Source: Pholiota molesta (taxonomy: Eukaryota; Basidiomycota; Agaricomycetes; Agaricales; Strophariaceae). Taken from it: DNA of 64,000 bases. Both the position numbers and the translations under genes were made by a program. Location: the NCBI GenBank assembly GCA_014925825.1, contig JACGCK010000004.1:1054001-1118000 (forward strand). Direction: 5' to 3'. The notes beneath the pieces are model-generated. The model had not been told where the DNA came from. It searched no databases and saw only the letters and a program-made list of their open reading frames with translations. This document shows positions 1-13,901 of the stretch, piece after piece. Within the stretch, counting starts at the first letter, position 1, and every line of letters starts with the position of its first letter.

Positions 1-540
1 TTCACCACGCGCGTCGTGCGCCTGCACCTCGAGTACTCGTTCACATCCGCCGCCCCCGAATGGCTCCTCGACGAGCTCGGCCTCAGCGGCAAGCGCAACT
101 CGCGCATCGCAAAGCGCCGCCTGCCCTCGCCGTGCGTGGGGCCGGACCTCGAGCACGTCTCCGTCCCCGCCGACCAAGACGAGGAGGCAATGGGCACCGT
201 CCGCACCGCCGCGCCCCATCTGCAGCTGGCGACGGACGAAGAGGGCAAAATCCGCGTCCGGATATTGGCGGCGTCGGGCGGCCTGCCGCCGAGGTGTGCC
301 ATTGTGCATGGGGCGCTTCAGCCCTCAACGTATGTGCGCGGGCGCGTGTCTGTGTCGAGTCCGGGGCAGCCGCCGTCGGGTGGAGATACGCCGACGATGC
401 TGGCGCGTGGGACGGCGTTGGGTTTCATCATCGAGGAGCAGACGAAGCAGAAGAAGCAACGGAGGGAATACGCTGCGCCCGATTCCAATGTTCTGAATAC
501 ATGGAGGAGAGTGCATGTGCTCATGCCAAAGAGGAGATGA
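1..540 (+). CDS. 3' end of an unrecognised gene (partial)
   Basis: An open frame enters from the left edge (first codon at base 1 in this phase) and stops with TGA at 538-540. About 179 residues are visible. I do not recognise a domain. The N-terminal visible part is mixed helix-like sequence, with a basic stretch around KRNSRIAKRRL, and the C-terminus ends in a Lys/Arg-rich tail (EEQTKQKKQRRE, then LMPKRR). The GC-rich codon use matches neighbouring real genes. The start and any upstream exons lie outside the window. It is convergent with the ZAP1-like gene, with about 230 bp between the stops. Confidence 0.5.
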   Translation, partial: FTTRVVRLHLEYSFTSAAPEWLLDELGLSGKRNSRIAKRRLPSPCVGPDLEHVSVPADQDEEAMGTVRTAAPHLQLATDEEGKIRVRILAASGGLPPRCAIVHGALQPSTYVRGRVSVSSPGQPPSGGDTPTMLARGTALGFIIEEQTKQKKQRREYAAPDSNVLNTWRRVHVLMPKRR

Positions 541-770
541 TGACAATACCCCCCGCCGAACCGCGCACTGGCTTCTGAGGCTGCAACGTCCGCAGTGCAT
601 ACCTACATATATAGGCCCAGAAATTAGAATTACAGCCACAGGCCCACTACTACAACGTACACATTATCAACTCTGTCCATATAGACTAGAAGGTATCCGA
701 ATGAGTTGCGCCTCCGAAACCACAGCCTGCCTACAACGTCCCGCTGAGCCGCGCGAGTCTGTCAAAAAAA

Positions 771-3079
<2,309 letters not shown>

Positions 3080-3236
3080 GGACGGTGAGGAAGTGATCTA
3101 AATATTGAATGCCCCAGTCTGAAGATTTGACTGACGCGGTCCTCAGATGACTAACGAACGAGGGGTCAAGGCAGAGATCCTAGATTAGGGTTCGTCACGA
3201 AATGTTCGTTTTTCCAACCAACCAGCAGGACGTTTC

Positions 3237-3711
3237 ATGTCTGCTCATGTTCCTCGTCTGAGTCGTCTCTTTACGGCAGAATATGCGAAACGCATTAACG
3301 CTCAGATTCTACACCCTGCGCAATCCGTATTGGTGAAACCAAACGAGCTCGAGTCAGCGTTAGCCCGACCTCTGCACCTTGCGCACTATGAACCAGAGAA
3401 AACGGCCCCATATCTTGCTGCTACTCTGTCTTATGGTATAATAAAGGGACATCCTTTCATGGATGGAAACAAACGCACAGGTGATCTTGACGATTGCTTC
3501 AACCAAAAAGTTTCTAACCTTCGACTCCACAGCATTTTTCCTTGCTAACGAATATATTCGTGCTATGGGACTCCCAGGACTTGCTGACGCAGGCGATGTC
3601 GGGAAAGCTTATAAACCCGCTGTCGCAATGGCGGAACGGCATATGGGTGTTGCGGCAGGGACCCTTGATCTGGATGGCCTTGCTGAAGGAATGAAAAAGG
3701 GGAACTGCTGA
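3237..3711 (+). CDS. Fic/Doc-family domain protein
   Basis: Two exons, 3237..3480 and 3533..3711, separated by a 52-bp GT-AG intron, give 140 residues. The intron falls directly after the family's signature loop, HPFMDGNKR. This matches HxFx(D/N)xNKR, the Doc-type version of the Fic motif, not the AMPylator type ending GNGR. Doc-type proteins known from bacteria are kinases of translation factors (toxin of the Phd/Doc module); Fic proteins more widely transfer nucleotide or phosphate groups to protein hydroxyls. The His, Asp, Asn, Lys and Arg of the loop are all present. I see no antitoxin-like partner; the neighbours are ordinary fungal genes. A eukaryotic intron inside the domain argues that it is settled in this genome rather than contamination. 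Substrate and role are unknown. Bacterial ancestry is an inference. Confidence 0.8.
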
Positions 3712-4060
3712 AATTGTTGTGTCGGTGGTGGTGATTGTCAAATCATGCCAGAACCGCCATACATTAACTGCATAGCTCATTTTTGTGGGTTCCCATTCAA
3801 ATTGAATTTGAAAGTTACGTTAAGGTGTAAACACAAGTCTCCGAATACATTGTCAGGTTTATACCCGAAGATCTGCGCCTACGACACGACATGAAGAGCT
3901 ACTTCATATGTAACATGAGTATGGAAGATAAGTTCTATACGTATAGGTAAAGGGTCCCAGGGCATGGCTTCCTTGTGATATATTCTATTCAATTTCAGCT
4001 TCGACAGAGCGACGAAGGAATTTAGGTACATACGCTCAAACCGAGCTGCGAGGACGGCCA
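3712..4060. other. Intergenic, 349 bp, nothing recognised
   Basis: Lies between the convergent Fic/Doc gene and the small unknown gene. No coding frame, RNA or repeat could be supported here. Confidence 0.5.
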
Positions 4061-4523
4061 CTACTCTGAGTCCGTCTTCTTCAGATGTTCAAGCGTCGCT
4101 TGAACAATGGGGTTGCGACTACTTTCCACTGTGGCACAGGCCAACAGGTCTACACAGGAAAGTACTGAGCTTTACGAAGCTCATACATAGAGCTGAGATG
4201 TGCATACCTGCCTCCGTGCCTTTCTGAGTTATGGCAAAGTAATGTGGTCCCCAGCCCGACAAGCGAAGAGAAACTCCATCAATTGAATTTTCTTCAGTCC
4301 AACCTAGAGCCTTAGCAACGTCCTCTTCAACATACAGTGTGCCCCCGTCGAGAGTCGCTTTGAAATGTGTAGCATTGCTAGTGTACGGTTGGTAGCGTCG
4401 TTTCAAGGAAGCCCTGTAAAGGGAATAACTCTTTCTTCGAGTTAGACTTGAAAGCGTGGCAAGCATGATAGAGTTGGGGAAAGTTGACGAGGACGGAATC
4501 ATGTGACCGAGATTTTTGTCCAT
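4061..4523 (-). CDS. Small hypothetical protein
   Basis: Two exons, complement(join(4061..4149,4208..4523)), with a GTATGC...GTGTAG intron of 58 bp, give 134 residues. The N-terminus resembles a basic, Ser/Thr-rich presequence (SSLTRRKSYSLYRASLKRR), which could suggest mitochondrial import. The middle (KATLDGGTLYVEEDVAKALGW) looks globular. No domain is recognised. The ATG at 4523 was chosen as the first in a long open frame; an upstream exon is possible. Support comes from clean splice sites and frame continuity only. Confidence 0.5.
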
Positions 4524-4696
4524 TGTCCTTGAATGTCAATGTTTAATTGCACGTCGTACACTTCATACCCATCTCCATACCTTTTCAGAGTCCAGACCTT
4601 TTCCTTGAGGTATGTGACCCATTCATACAAGCTCGTGGATGGATGCTAAGGAGAGGGCTCGATTTCTGACAATTTACAGACCTCAGGCGTAATAGC

Positions 4697-6007
4697 ATGC
4701 CCTTCCAAATTCCACTCGAAATTGCAGACGAGATCATCAACATTGTTGCTCAGGACGATCCGTCTTTTTCTTCGACTAAGGCATGCGCACTTGTCTGCCA
4801 TGAGTTTCATCATCTCTGCAGAAAGCACATCTTTGCTTCCATTATTCTGAAACCCACCTGTGCCTATTTCCCGTCGTCCGACACAGGGATAACCACAGCC
4901 ACCACTCCTATGCTTCAGCAGCTGCTCGATATCTTCCCGGAGGTTGCTCATCATATTCGCAGTCTGAGCTATCGCATCCCATCCGAAGATCTTAGGAACA
5001 GCTCACTTGTGGAAACCTTCAAAAAATTACACGCTTGAAATCTTTCACCGTTTGGCACTTGGATACACCCACGCTTAGCCTTCAATGGAACAATAACTCA
5101 CTGCGGCCTGCATTGCTCCATTTATTGCATCTCCCAACGCTCATCCACTTCGGTATATTGGTCGTGGAAAATTTTCTGCTCTCCGACCTGGTCCCTTGCG
5201 TCAATCTGGAGGAGTTGAAAATGGTGCAGCTTACCGTGTTCGATGAGCCTTTGGCCTCGAATCTGCCTGAAAAGTCGATACGGCTTCGCAGCATTTCACT
5301 TGGTTATAAAAGCGCTGCAGTTACCACGAAGATGTACGCGATGCATTGCGCAGATGGAAAACCGTTCATCGATTTCAGTTGCGTCAATCGCCTAGTAATA
5401 AGGTTGCTTACACAGAATGACATTGAAGAGTCATTTAAGTTGCTAAAGCACTGCAACCAGCTTGCTAGTATTGAATTGGATCTACCATGTATGTATATCC
5501 AAGTCGTACCGATACAGTTATAACTTATCAAGAATCTCACATCTCTTCTTTTCTTTCTTTATAGTGGCGGATGCCATGGAAAATTTGACCTTTACTGGTG
5601 TTTCCAAAATGCTGTACCCCTCAATGCAAACACTCAAACACCTTTGCATGAAAGCTGTATTCCATGAAGACATTGGAAGCGACCCTTTGGCTGGCCTCGG
5701 TACAGAGCTGATGGACATGAAAGACAACAATGTCATCGAAAGTATCACTATTGAAGTCACTATCGAATCAGATTCGGATTGCAGCCGAGGAGACGAATGG
5801 GGTCGCCTTGATACGTTAGCGCAACCAGGGTGGCCAAAGTTGCAGCGAGTTTCGTTAACGATCGTTGTTTTGAGCTCTGAAAGACCTGACGCTGAATTGG
5901 AGCACACATTGAGGAACTTGTTGCCTCAGACGCAGTTCCCCAAGTTGTCATCGAGCAAATCCTTTCATTCGAGTTTTCCGTTCGCGGAGAACAAGCTTAA
6001 TTGTTGA
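4697..6007 (+). CDS. F-box-like/LRR protein with an apparent frameshift
   Basis: The N-terminus (PLEIADEIINIVAQDD...CALVCHEFHHLCRKHIF) has the spacing and residues of a fungal F-box, the Skp1-binding part of SCF ubiquitin-ligase receptors. Leucine-rich sequence follows, as in the large, fast-evolving F-box-like family of basidiomycetes. One intron, 5489..5564 (GTATGT...TTATAG), is clear. The first frame ends in TGA at 5036-5038, but the coding signal continues one frame over (…ITRLKSFTVWHLDTP…) from the run of six A at about 5020. One extra A there would restore continuity, and no intron explains the shift. It is either a consensus error or a recently broken gene. Target substrates are unknown. 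Confidence 0.62.
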
Positions 6008-6225
6008 CAGATTCCGTAGTACCGATATTTTCGTAAAAGTTTTGCTCAATGCTTGGAGCTATCTAATAATTTACAAAAAAAAAGTGTGCAGATATTAAAA
6101 AATTATATCATAGATTTTGATGAATTTTATGCCAACGGAATGGTCTACTAGCTTTTCTTGGTATGTTACATGTTGTTTATGGTACAGTGCTTCAAATCCA
6201 GTAGTTATGTAATGGTATTAGTATC

Positions 6226-7951
6226 TCAGTCGTCAAAGTCCAAAGTCGTCCCCGTCCCAAAGCGCACGGTCTGGACAACCTCTTCGGCCTCTTGCATATC
6301 CATATCCATGCTTTCATCTTCACTCTCACCGGCCGCCTCTCGCTGCTCCTCTTCGTCTTCCCTCGCCACCCCAAGAAAATCCAAACAGCCCCACATACAA
6401 CCCCTCCAAAGCACAGCCGCGTCGCCTCCGAGCGATTTAATAGCGACGCTGGACGACTCCCACGTATACCGCTCCTCCGCCGGCCGGATGAACGTGCTCT
6501 GCGCGGGATGCGCAGGATTCGGGCAGCTCCCGACGCCCGTCACCGCGCGCGCCGCATCATCGTCGTCGTCATCGAACTCGCGCTGCCCCTGCTGCCCCCT
6601 CCCGCCGGCGCGGTGCTCCTCCGGCACAACGGACCCCGGGACGCACACGGAGAGGATGTCGCGGAACACGCCCACCGGGCGCTGGTCCTGGCCCGTCGCG
6701 AGCGGGAGCGCGTAGTACTGCTCCAGCACGGTTTCCGCCGCGCCTTGCGGGCGCGCGAGGAGGATGCGCAGGGCGAGTTCGGTGAGGGGCGGGATTTTGG
6801 AGCCTTTGCGTTCGGTTTTGGAAAGGTATTTGCCTGCGCGGTTCGGAAGGGGTTGGGGGAGGAAGGGGTTCGGGAAGAGGTTGAGGTGGGTAAGGTTTTT
6901 CATCTGCAGCATTTCTGAGGGGATAAAGCGGAGTTTGTTGTGCGCGAGGTTCAACGACTGTAGGTCCTTCAGGTTGGCAATTTCAGGAGGGATATAGGTG
7001 ATACAGTTATTTCCTAGCGATTCATAGACCTTAGTCAGTGTGGTCGCGTGCAGCATGAAAAGCATGGATGATACACACTCAAGGAGAGCACAGTCAAATT
7101 ATGCAAGCTCCACAACTCCATTGGCAACTTTGCAATGTTGTTCTTACCCAAAAACAAGTCCACGGACTCCCTCGACACCCCTAATATCGAATTACTCGAT
7201 ACCGCCTTCCCATTCGGCCCGTGCCTAGGCCGCCCAGCCATCGTCGACGCAGGCGCCGTATGCGTGCGCTCAAACGCTCGACGCGTCGCAGGCTCAATGG
7301 TAGACGACGCCAGTCCCGCGTTGATATCATCCACAGTAGAAGGCTCGTTCTTCTGTGGCAGCACGACAATCTTCGCAAGATCGCGCACCACCTCTGGTGG
7401 CACCTCGTCGAGATTTTGGCCCCTAAAACGGCATGAATACATAAGATTTCACGAATGGCAAAAACATACGTTAAGTCAATCTTCCGCACGCCAGTCTCGA
7501 AGGCGTGCTCAATCACCTCATCCCACAGAAGCTTCTGCCGATTCCTCTCCCGGTCCAGCGGCGGCGATAGAGGAACCCTCATGTCATCGTCGTCCTCATC
7601 CTCGTCCGTGTACGGCATAAAATGTCGGTTTGCAGGAGGACTCCTGCTCCTAAACCGCGCCCTCTTCTTCATCGGCGTCTGCTCGGGGCTGCACGCGCCC
7701 CCCGACGCGCGCTTCCCGCGTATAGGGCGGTACGACCCCGCGAGCGGGTCCATCGGGGCTCCGCGCCCAAAGCAAGTCAGAGAGTCGATAGAAGACGACG
7801 ACGCGTGCCCGAACGCGTCGCATTCGTAGTCGCTGTCCAGGGCAAGGGGGTCGAGGGCGGGCGACGAGGGCGGGGACGATGAGGTTGGGTATGGGGATGA
7901 CGGCGGGGAGGAGGAGGGCGGGCTGCAGGAGGTGTGGTGTGCGGAGAACAT
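6226..7951 (-). CDS. Leucine-rich-repeat protein
   Basis: Model complement(join(6226..7013,7079..7422,7470..7951)), 537 residues, all three exons joining in frame. The N-terminal ~150 residues are Ser/Pro-rich and disordered, with an acidic run (YTDEDEDDDD). LRR-like units follow (VRKIDLTGQNLDEVPPEV; LHNLTVLSL|RNN; LKDLQSLNLAHNKLRFIP; MKNLTHLNLFPNPF). A conserved-looking helical segment (LTELALRILLARPQG) and a Cys-containing tail come next. The C-terminus is strongly acidic and ends in DFDD. LRRs are protein-interaction scaffolds; no catalytic domain is visible. Similar proteins are annotated only as LRR-containing in fungi, so the role is unknown. Convergent with the F-box gene, 218 bp apart. 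Confidence 0.75.
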
Positions 7952-9027
7952 TGGGCACACTTGGGGAGGGAGAAAGGAGAAAAGGAACCTGGACGGGGAC
8001 TTGCTGCTTTAAATAAATTACGCTCCGGGCAATCAACGTTGCAGGAGCGCGATCACGTGGGAGCGCGTCTTCCTCAGGGCTGGTGTGGCCGCTGCCAGTG
8101 CCAGTGGTAACGTTATTGCAACGTTGTTGCGTACCATCCCGGAACGCGGCGCTCGATATTGCCTATACGTCTACTTGCAACCTGAAGTGCTGACGACTGA
8201 GCGGGGAATTTTAAGCGCTGCCTTTCGCTGGAGAATTTTTTCTTGAATTACTCTAAATCGCTCCATCATTGGTTACTTGGTGGCGTTGCGGGCTTGAATC
8301 GGAATCCAGAAGCTTGAAGGTTTGAAAATAAGGGAAATTTTTCAGCATATATGAATATTCCAAGTTTGAATTGAAGCGATAAGGATAGTTTATCGCAGCC
8401 AGTGGCAGCAGAACTTGATGATCTTTGAAATTTTGAAGCTACGAAGTTTCAAGCACGTCCTCACGACGTATTATACTTATAGGTATTCAGAATAGTGCCA
8501 CTAGCATCACTCGACAAGCAAAGACGGACCCGTCGACCAGCACAACGTAGTGGGGGAAAAATAGAAGCTTCAAGATCTCTGCTCCAGTAGCGCACACACA
8601 AGTCTAGAAGTCGAGGGTGAAACACACGAAGAGAAAACGCATATTTCACCGACATGAGGCAGTTGAAGGGGTAAGAGGAAGAGGCAATCCAGTTCTTTAT
8701 ATCTTGGTGGCATTTTATAGAACCGGAACGTGCCACCCATGACCATTTCCGGCCATTATTCATAATTGTTGAGGATCTTTGGCGTGAAAACGATCTCGGT
8801 TCACCAAAGTAAGGACGCCAGCGAAGGTATAGCAGATTGCTGGGTTGGGTATATTGGCGAATTGATTTGCATATGGGTTGCTTGATGAGATTGAACGTTG
8901 ATTCGTCACTAAAATTGTGGAAAGATCCTCGAACTCAAAGGTTATCTGCACGCAGAATCTAGAAGTCACATTAGGTATTTGTAAAGACATGGGGTAGCCC
9001 TCTGCAATGAAGACCGTATCGAACATT
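7952..9027. other. Gene-poor interval with two weak minus-strand ORFs
   Basis: About 1.1 kb. Two short minus-strand open frames (9026-8760 and 8763-8461) lie end to end, but neither has recognisable sequence or convincing splice signals. The part near 7952-8200 is the probable promoter of the LRR gene. I do not call a gene here. Confidence 0.4.
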
Positions 9028-10015
9028 CTATGCTGACGAAGGAGCGTCAGATGATGGCGGAGGAACCGACTCTGAACTGGGCGGAGGTGGTTTTACCCTC
9101 GCCTTGAGCATCTTGTAGTTGAACTTCCCTTCCTCTCTCAGCTCCCGCATTCCGCTAGCGAAATCAGCCACCAAATTCTCCCTCGCCGCCCGACGTTCGG
9201 AGACAAGGCGGATGATATGCGACCTCTTCGTGGCGTACGGCGCCTTGAATTTCCACGACATCCTGCCCTGGCCCTTGGTCAGACGCAGGAGCTCCTCCTT
9301 TTGTAGGTTGCGTGTGTGCTGGATGGCGAAGTTCCTCTCGATGAATTCTTCGCGCTCCTTCCTGGCTTCGGGCTCCATGTCTTCCAGTCTCTGGGGGTAG
9401 TAGAAAGGCTCCACCAATCCGACAACAGCGCGCTTGTACGTCTTGTACGCGCGGCGTCTAGGCCATCTAATGTGCGGTACCATGGGGAGATGTAGTTGTC
9501 CGTGCGAATGTAGGTGCATCTGACGCCGTAGACGGCAAGAAGGAGGGAGCGAACGTCGGTCTTGGTGACGGATTGGGGAATGCGGAAAGTGGCTTCGTAG
9601 GGGTTGTAGGGTTGCCCTGGTGGTGTGTGGTTTCTGACGAGACGCATGACGATATTGGGGAGGTAGACCTTCTGACCCACGACGTCCGTCATATGGGGCC
9701 CTCGCGCACTGCAGTACGGAAACCACGGATCGGGTCCGACGCAGTTCTTCAGACTGATATACGACTCTTCTGTTTCGCGCTTATTAAGGTCTCCAACAGC
9801 TTTAGGCGATCGTATGTCGCTTTATCAGACGGCGTCAGCCCGTTTTCTGTCGCGTCGGTTGCGCCTGCGGGGGTCTTCCCAAATTGCTTTCGTCGGCGGA
9901 GGCGCACGGCAAGCGGCGCAGAGGCTGTCCGCGCCACCTTGGCCATGTGGGGCATCGTCGAAGGCGTCGTCGCATAGGACCGTCGCAGGCCCGGACAATG
10001 GCGGACGGCCTGCAT
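9028..10015 (-). CDS. MRP20: Mitochondrial large-subunit ribosomal protein uL23m
   Basis: Exon 1 (9763..10015) starts MQAVRHCPGLRRSYATT, a typical mitochondrial presequence. A GTATAT...GCGAG intron to 9701 leads into the core (TDVVGQKVYLPNIVMRLVRN…; PQSVTKTDVRSLLLAVYGVRCTYIRTDNYISP), the uL23 fold that binds 23S-type rRNA at the polypeptide exit. The C-terminal part (RAYKTYKRAVVGLVEPFYYP…) is the fungal mitochondrial extension, ending with a Pro/Ser-rich tail at 9028. Between ISP and the RAYKTYKR segment the frame shifts by one base at a CCCC run (about 9489-9492) with no possible intron. One more C would restore the frame. In an essential single-copy gene this is most easily read as a sequence error. 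Confidence 0.78.
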
Positions 10016-10239
10016 TTTGGAAGGAGTAGGGGTTCGGGGAAAGTGCCAACCGGAGGGGAAATTTCTGCTAAAAGGCGCCACGTGACGAGCATGCTTACGG
10101 CAAGCGACATCGCTCACGAAATTAGAGTCCACGTTGGCTGCCATTGCCTATGTACCACTTGTTTCCAACGCTGACCCTCTGCTTCTCTGGCACTGCATTA
10201 CTCTAGTCCGTATCCCTTGGCCACTGGCTAACAGGAACC

Positions 10240-12756
10240 ATGGTTTCCTTTTCTTGTTTCAAGTTCTTCCGCGGCCTGCGGTCCATGTGTGCGCCGATAA
10301 CGACCGTCATTGGCTTCTCGCTGATGCTTCTCTACGTTTTCATACTCTACCAGCCGAATCGAGGGCCTGGCATCAAGCAGAAGATGGGGTGGCAGTCATA
10401 TGAAGTCGTAAATCTGATGGGAAGCCCTGCACCCTCCCCAGTGAGCGGAGGAGATCTTTCGACAGAGCCCTCTATTACACCTCCAGGGGTCGACTGGTGG
10501 AATGTCACACAGCCCGACGACAAAGTGGATTATTCAAGTCTTCCTTTGGATACTTGGTCTCCAACTCTACCCCATAATACTGGGTGTATGTTTTCTTCTC
10601 TTTATCCCTCTAACATACTATTGACGGTCTATGCGTTATATAGTCTCTGAAATTGCTATTTCACGGTGTTTAATCGATCCAGAGATCGCCGGTAAACTAT
10701 GCAACCCTGACTCTACGAGCGAGCAGGATGCAATCAAAGGGAAATGGGTCCGCGTGCCAAGGAACTTGAATCTGGAAGGAGGATATTTAGCAGGATCCTT
10801 GGTTTGTCAAACTTGCAATGCACCGACTGTTATAACGAAAATGCTGACAATCAATTGCAGAACCTGTATTACAGACGAACGCGAAGGCAAGATATCAACC
10901 TCATCATCGACTTGAAAATCCTCCCCAAAGATGAAGCACCTCCGGCGTCGGAAGAAGGCTGGAAAAAAGCAAGTACTTCGCTACACGAAGGACTCAGAGG
11001 CTTTCCGCCTCTTTATCTCTGGTATAGGACTGGGAAGCAAGGGGGCGAAATGTCCGCAGAAGAAAGATCAAATATCATTACAGAGCTAGATGTGCTCTAC
11101 GGAGACGACGTCCCTTGGTATGGATTCGAGAGAGTCGAGCGTCCAACCATTGCCGAGAGAGGCCGAGTGCAGCCAACTTGGATAACATACCGGAGAGGTG
11201 TCAAGCGTGCGTGACGTTTTCATTCAAATGTAACTCATATGCCTGATTAAAATACACACGTTAGTGGCTCCCAAGGCCCCGCCTTTACACTTCAACCACG
11301 ATGGGAAATTCAAGATCCTCCAAGTCGCCGATCTGCATTTCTCCGTGTCCTCAGGCACCTGTAGAGACACCATTCTCAATCCATGCGAGCATTCCGACAA
11401 CCTTACCAACACGCTCATATCACACGTCATAGACCAGGAAAAGCCAGATCTGATTGTATTCACCGGCGACCAGCTCAACGGCCAAGGGACCTCGTGGGAT
11501 CCCAAGTCCGTGTTGGCCAAGTTTTCTCGGGCGGTGGCGGAGAAGGGCATTCCATGGGCGGCTGTGTTCGGCAACCACGATGAGGAAGATGGGATGGCGA
11601 AGGAGCAGCAAATAATGCTTATGAAGTCCCTACCATACAGCTTGGTCGAGAGAGGCCCAAAGGATATTCATGGCGTTGGGAATTATGTCCTCAAGGTCTA
11701 CAGTCCGGATGCGTACGTCTGTGATTGTTATATCATTGCGAAATAAATTGCTGATTTCCTGACTAGTTCGAAAACCCACACACTCACGCTCTACTTCCTC
11801 GATTCAGGCTCATATGCCAAAGGTCTCATCGACTGGTTTGGGTTTTTCACGCCAACCGAATTTGATTACATTCGCCAGAGCCAGATTGATTGGTTCTTAC
11901 AAGAATCAGGTGAATGCTATCTCTGTTCACCTGGTCACAAGTCAAGTTGACACCTCTTAGCTTCGATAAAGCAAATCGAGCGACCATTCAGGCCTGATGA
12001 TGGCAAAGACCTGGGCGATGTATGGCAGCGCCAGGAGCAAATCACACCGAACACGAAACTAGCCAAGCCGAACGCACTGATGTTCTTCCATATGCCACTG
12101 TATGCATCCCCTCTCTCTCGTCTTTACCTATACCAATGCAATGTTCATTTTATTGTAGACCAGAGTCCTACGCCAAGGCAGACATAAATCCATCAACGGG
12201 GAAGCACCTCGACGTTGGGATCTCCGGGCTCGAGCCGCCTGGTCATGCGAAGAACAGCGACGGGTTCTTCGAGAAGGGAGTTCTGATGGCCAGCGAGAGC
12301 ATGCATGCCTCTAATGGGAATATACACGAGATCAAAGTTATTGGAAATGGGCATTGTCATGGTATATCTCTCGCTCTTCATTGGTATGGAAGAAGAAACA
12401 CTAATTAGGATTTCTTGTCTTCAAGTTACGGAGAACTGTCGGCGCGTGAAGGGTGTCTGGCTATGTTTCGGTGGGGGAGGGTAAGCACTATTTATCAAAT
12501 AGCTTTCTGGATCCTTGTTCATATTTCATTGTCCAGATCGTATTCTGGTTATAGCAAAATCGGGTATGTTGATCTCTTTATTCCTTTGTAATTAGCGCCA
12601 AGTTTCGACTGACAATTTTGTAGATTTGACCGCAGATTCCGGATATACGATGTGTCTGACTATGGGGAGACCATCAAGACGTATAAAAGGACGGAACACG
12701 ATGAGATTATTGATGAGATGGTCCTGGCCGGGAACGGGGCTGCTCCGCTATCATGA
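10240..12756 (+). CDS. DCR2: DCR2-like calcineurin-type metallophosphoesterase
   Basis: Model join(10240..10585,10644..10801,10861..11206,11265..11712,11767..11909,11961..12099,12159..12361,12426..12480,12537..12563,12624..12756) is in frame throughout and gives 665 residues. A hydrophobic segment near the N-terminus (TTVIGFSLMLLYVFILY) suggests a signal anchor. Metallophosphoesterase motifs appear in order: ADLHF (DxH), FTGDQ (GDx), GNHDEE (GNHD), FHMPL and NGHCHG (GHxH). The region before the catalytic core (YYRRTRRQDINLIIDLK) is typical of Dcr2 proteins. In yeast Dcr2 dephosphorylates Sic1 and Ire1, linking cell-cycle start and the unfolded protein response; that role is carried over by family only. 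The 3' flank is where the Hsp20 duplication begins. Confidence 0.9.
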
Positions 12757-13057
12757 TAGAGACGCGATTGTATATTATATTTGGATCTAATTTATTCACA
12801 GACATTGCATGTATAGGTGGTTTCGTCTTTGACCTGACACTCCCGCTCTCTATTATTTTCTTAATTCATGATTGACTAGGTCTTGTACAGGTCTTCGATA
12901 TGGATGGCCGTCGCACTATGGTATGAAAGTATACTCCAAACATAAATCCATTCAAAAAAACTACGAGTTACAAAGATTCCGAAACAGGTCCTAAAGGATA
13001 CAAATCATGGGAATGGAGCTGTGTGTAAAAAGCAGTGCATCAAAGGTACAGAAAACT

Positions 13058-13638
13058 TCAAGCAATATTAATGCGCTTGGGTGTAAGCTCTGGCGTTGTT
13101 TTCGGGAAGGTGACCGTCAAAACGCCATTGTCCATAGAGGCTTTGATTTCCTCGTCCTACAAAGTAGATATCAGCAATTTGTGCGGCGGAGCATTAACGA
13201 AGAAGAACATACCTTGATACCCTGGGGAAGTTGGAGAGTGCGCGAGAACTTGCCGAATTGGCGTTCGCGCACTGCGTACCCGTTGTCCTCGAAGTCGCTG
13301 GACTGCTTTGTTTCTGCAGCGACTGTGAGGCGCCCATTGTGCACGTCGATCTGGATGTTTTCCTTCGAGACACCTGGGAACTCGAAGGTGGCGGTCACCA
13401 GATTCTTTTCCTTGTCCTCATGGAGGTCCATTCTTTACAGCTCCTGTTAGTTTGTTGTTCCGGCTGGCTGATATTTTACAGCGTGAGCTCACCTTGGTTT
13501 GAAGGAGCGCACAGCGCCTTCGACGTTGTTGCGCTGTTGCACTTGGTTCGAGTTTCTCGCTTGGCGAGGGCCTGACAGCGCTTCGTCAACTAGACGCTCA
13601 AAGTCGTAGAATGGCTCGTAGAAGAAGATGTTGGACAT
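13058..13638 (-). CDS. Small heat-shock protein (Hsp20), copy 1 minus gene
   Basis: Model complement(join(13058..13156,13213..13432,13493..13638)), 154 residues. The N-terminus MSNIFFYEPFYDFERL is followed by an alpha-crystallin domain (ATFEFPGVSKENIQIDVHNG; GYAVRERQFGKFSRTLQLP; exon 3 with MDNGVLTVTFPK). A C-terminal RINIA matches the I-x-I anchor used for oligomer assembly. Hsp20 proteins are ATP-independent cytosolic holdases that bind unfolding proteins. It is divergent from the plus-strand Hsp20 at 14069, with both sharing a promoter containing heat-shock elements. All splice sites are GT-AG. Its duplicate at 17068-17646 is nearly identical. Confidence 0.92.
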
Positions 13639-13761
13639 AGTGCTTGAGTTTGTAACGCGGTTTTTGGATTGTGAGTGAAGCTGAAGTGCTTGGGTGATTA
13701 ATTACTTTGCTGGAGCTACGGTCAATGAGCAAGCTTGCATTTATACCTCTGGCAGGGCGCC

Positions 13762-13774
13762 GAAATTTCGAGAA
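13762..13774. promoter_or_regulatory. Heat-shock element, copy 1
   Basis: GAAatTTCgaGAA is a perfect three-unit inverted GAA/TTC array, the binding site of heat-shock factor trimers. It lies between the two divergent Hsp20 genes, just beyond a TATAAA on the minus strand (about 13740-13745) that would serve the minus gene. Confidence 0.85.
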
Positions 13775-13888
13775 CAGCTAGGATGCTACGTATGCATTCC
13801 GCGTCTTTCGAGAAGCGTACAGAAATAGACGCGCGTCTATGTTTGGCGCGGCGTATGCAACTTACTTGCCGTTTTTGGAACACTGCTA

Positions 13889-13901
13889 TTCTGGAAAATT
13901 C
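13889..13901. promoter_or_regulatory. Second heat-shock element, copy 1
   Basis: TTCtgGAAaaTTC is a second perfect three-unit heat-shock element about 115 bp from the first. It is upstream of a TATAAA (in GGGTATAAATTC near 13975) placed for the plus-strand Hsp20 gene. Additional TTCgaGAA half-arrays lie nearby. Confidence 0.85.

Noticed and set aside
5010..5040. Programmed -1 frameshift in the F-box gene
   Set aside because: The run is C-AAAAAA-T in a phase that does not fit an X-XXY-YYZ slippery heptamer; a missing base is simpler.
8461..9026. Two adjacent minus-strand open frames just past uL23m
   Set aside because: No recognisable sequence, no convincing intron linking them, and composition near random.
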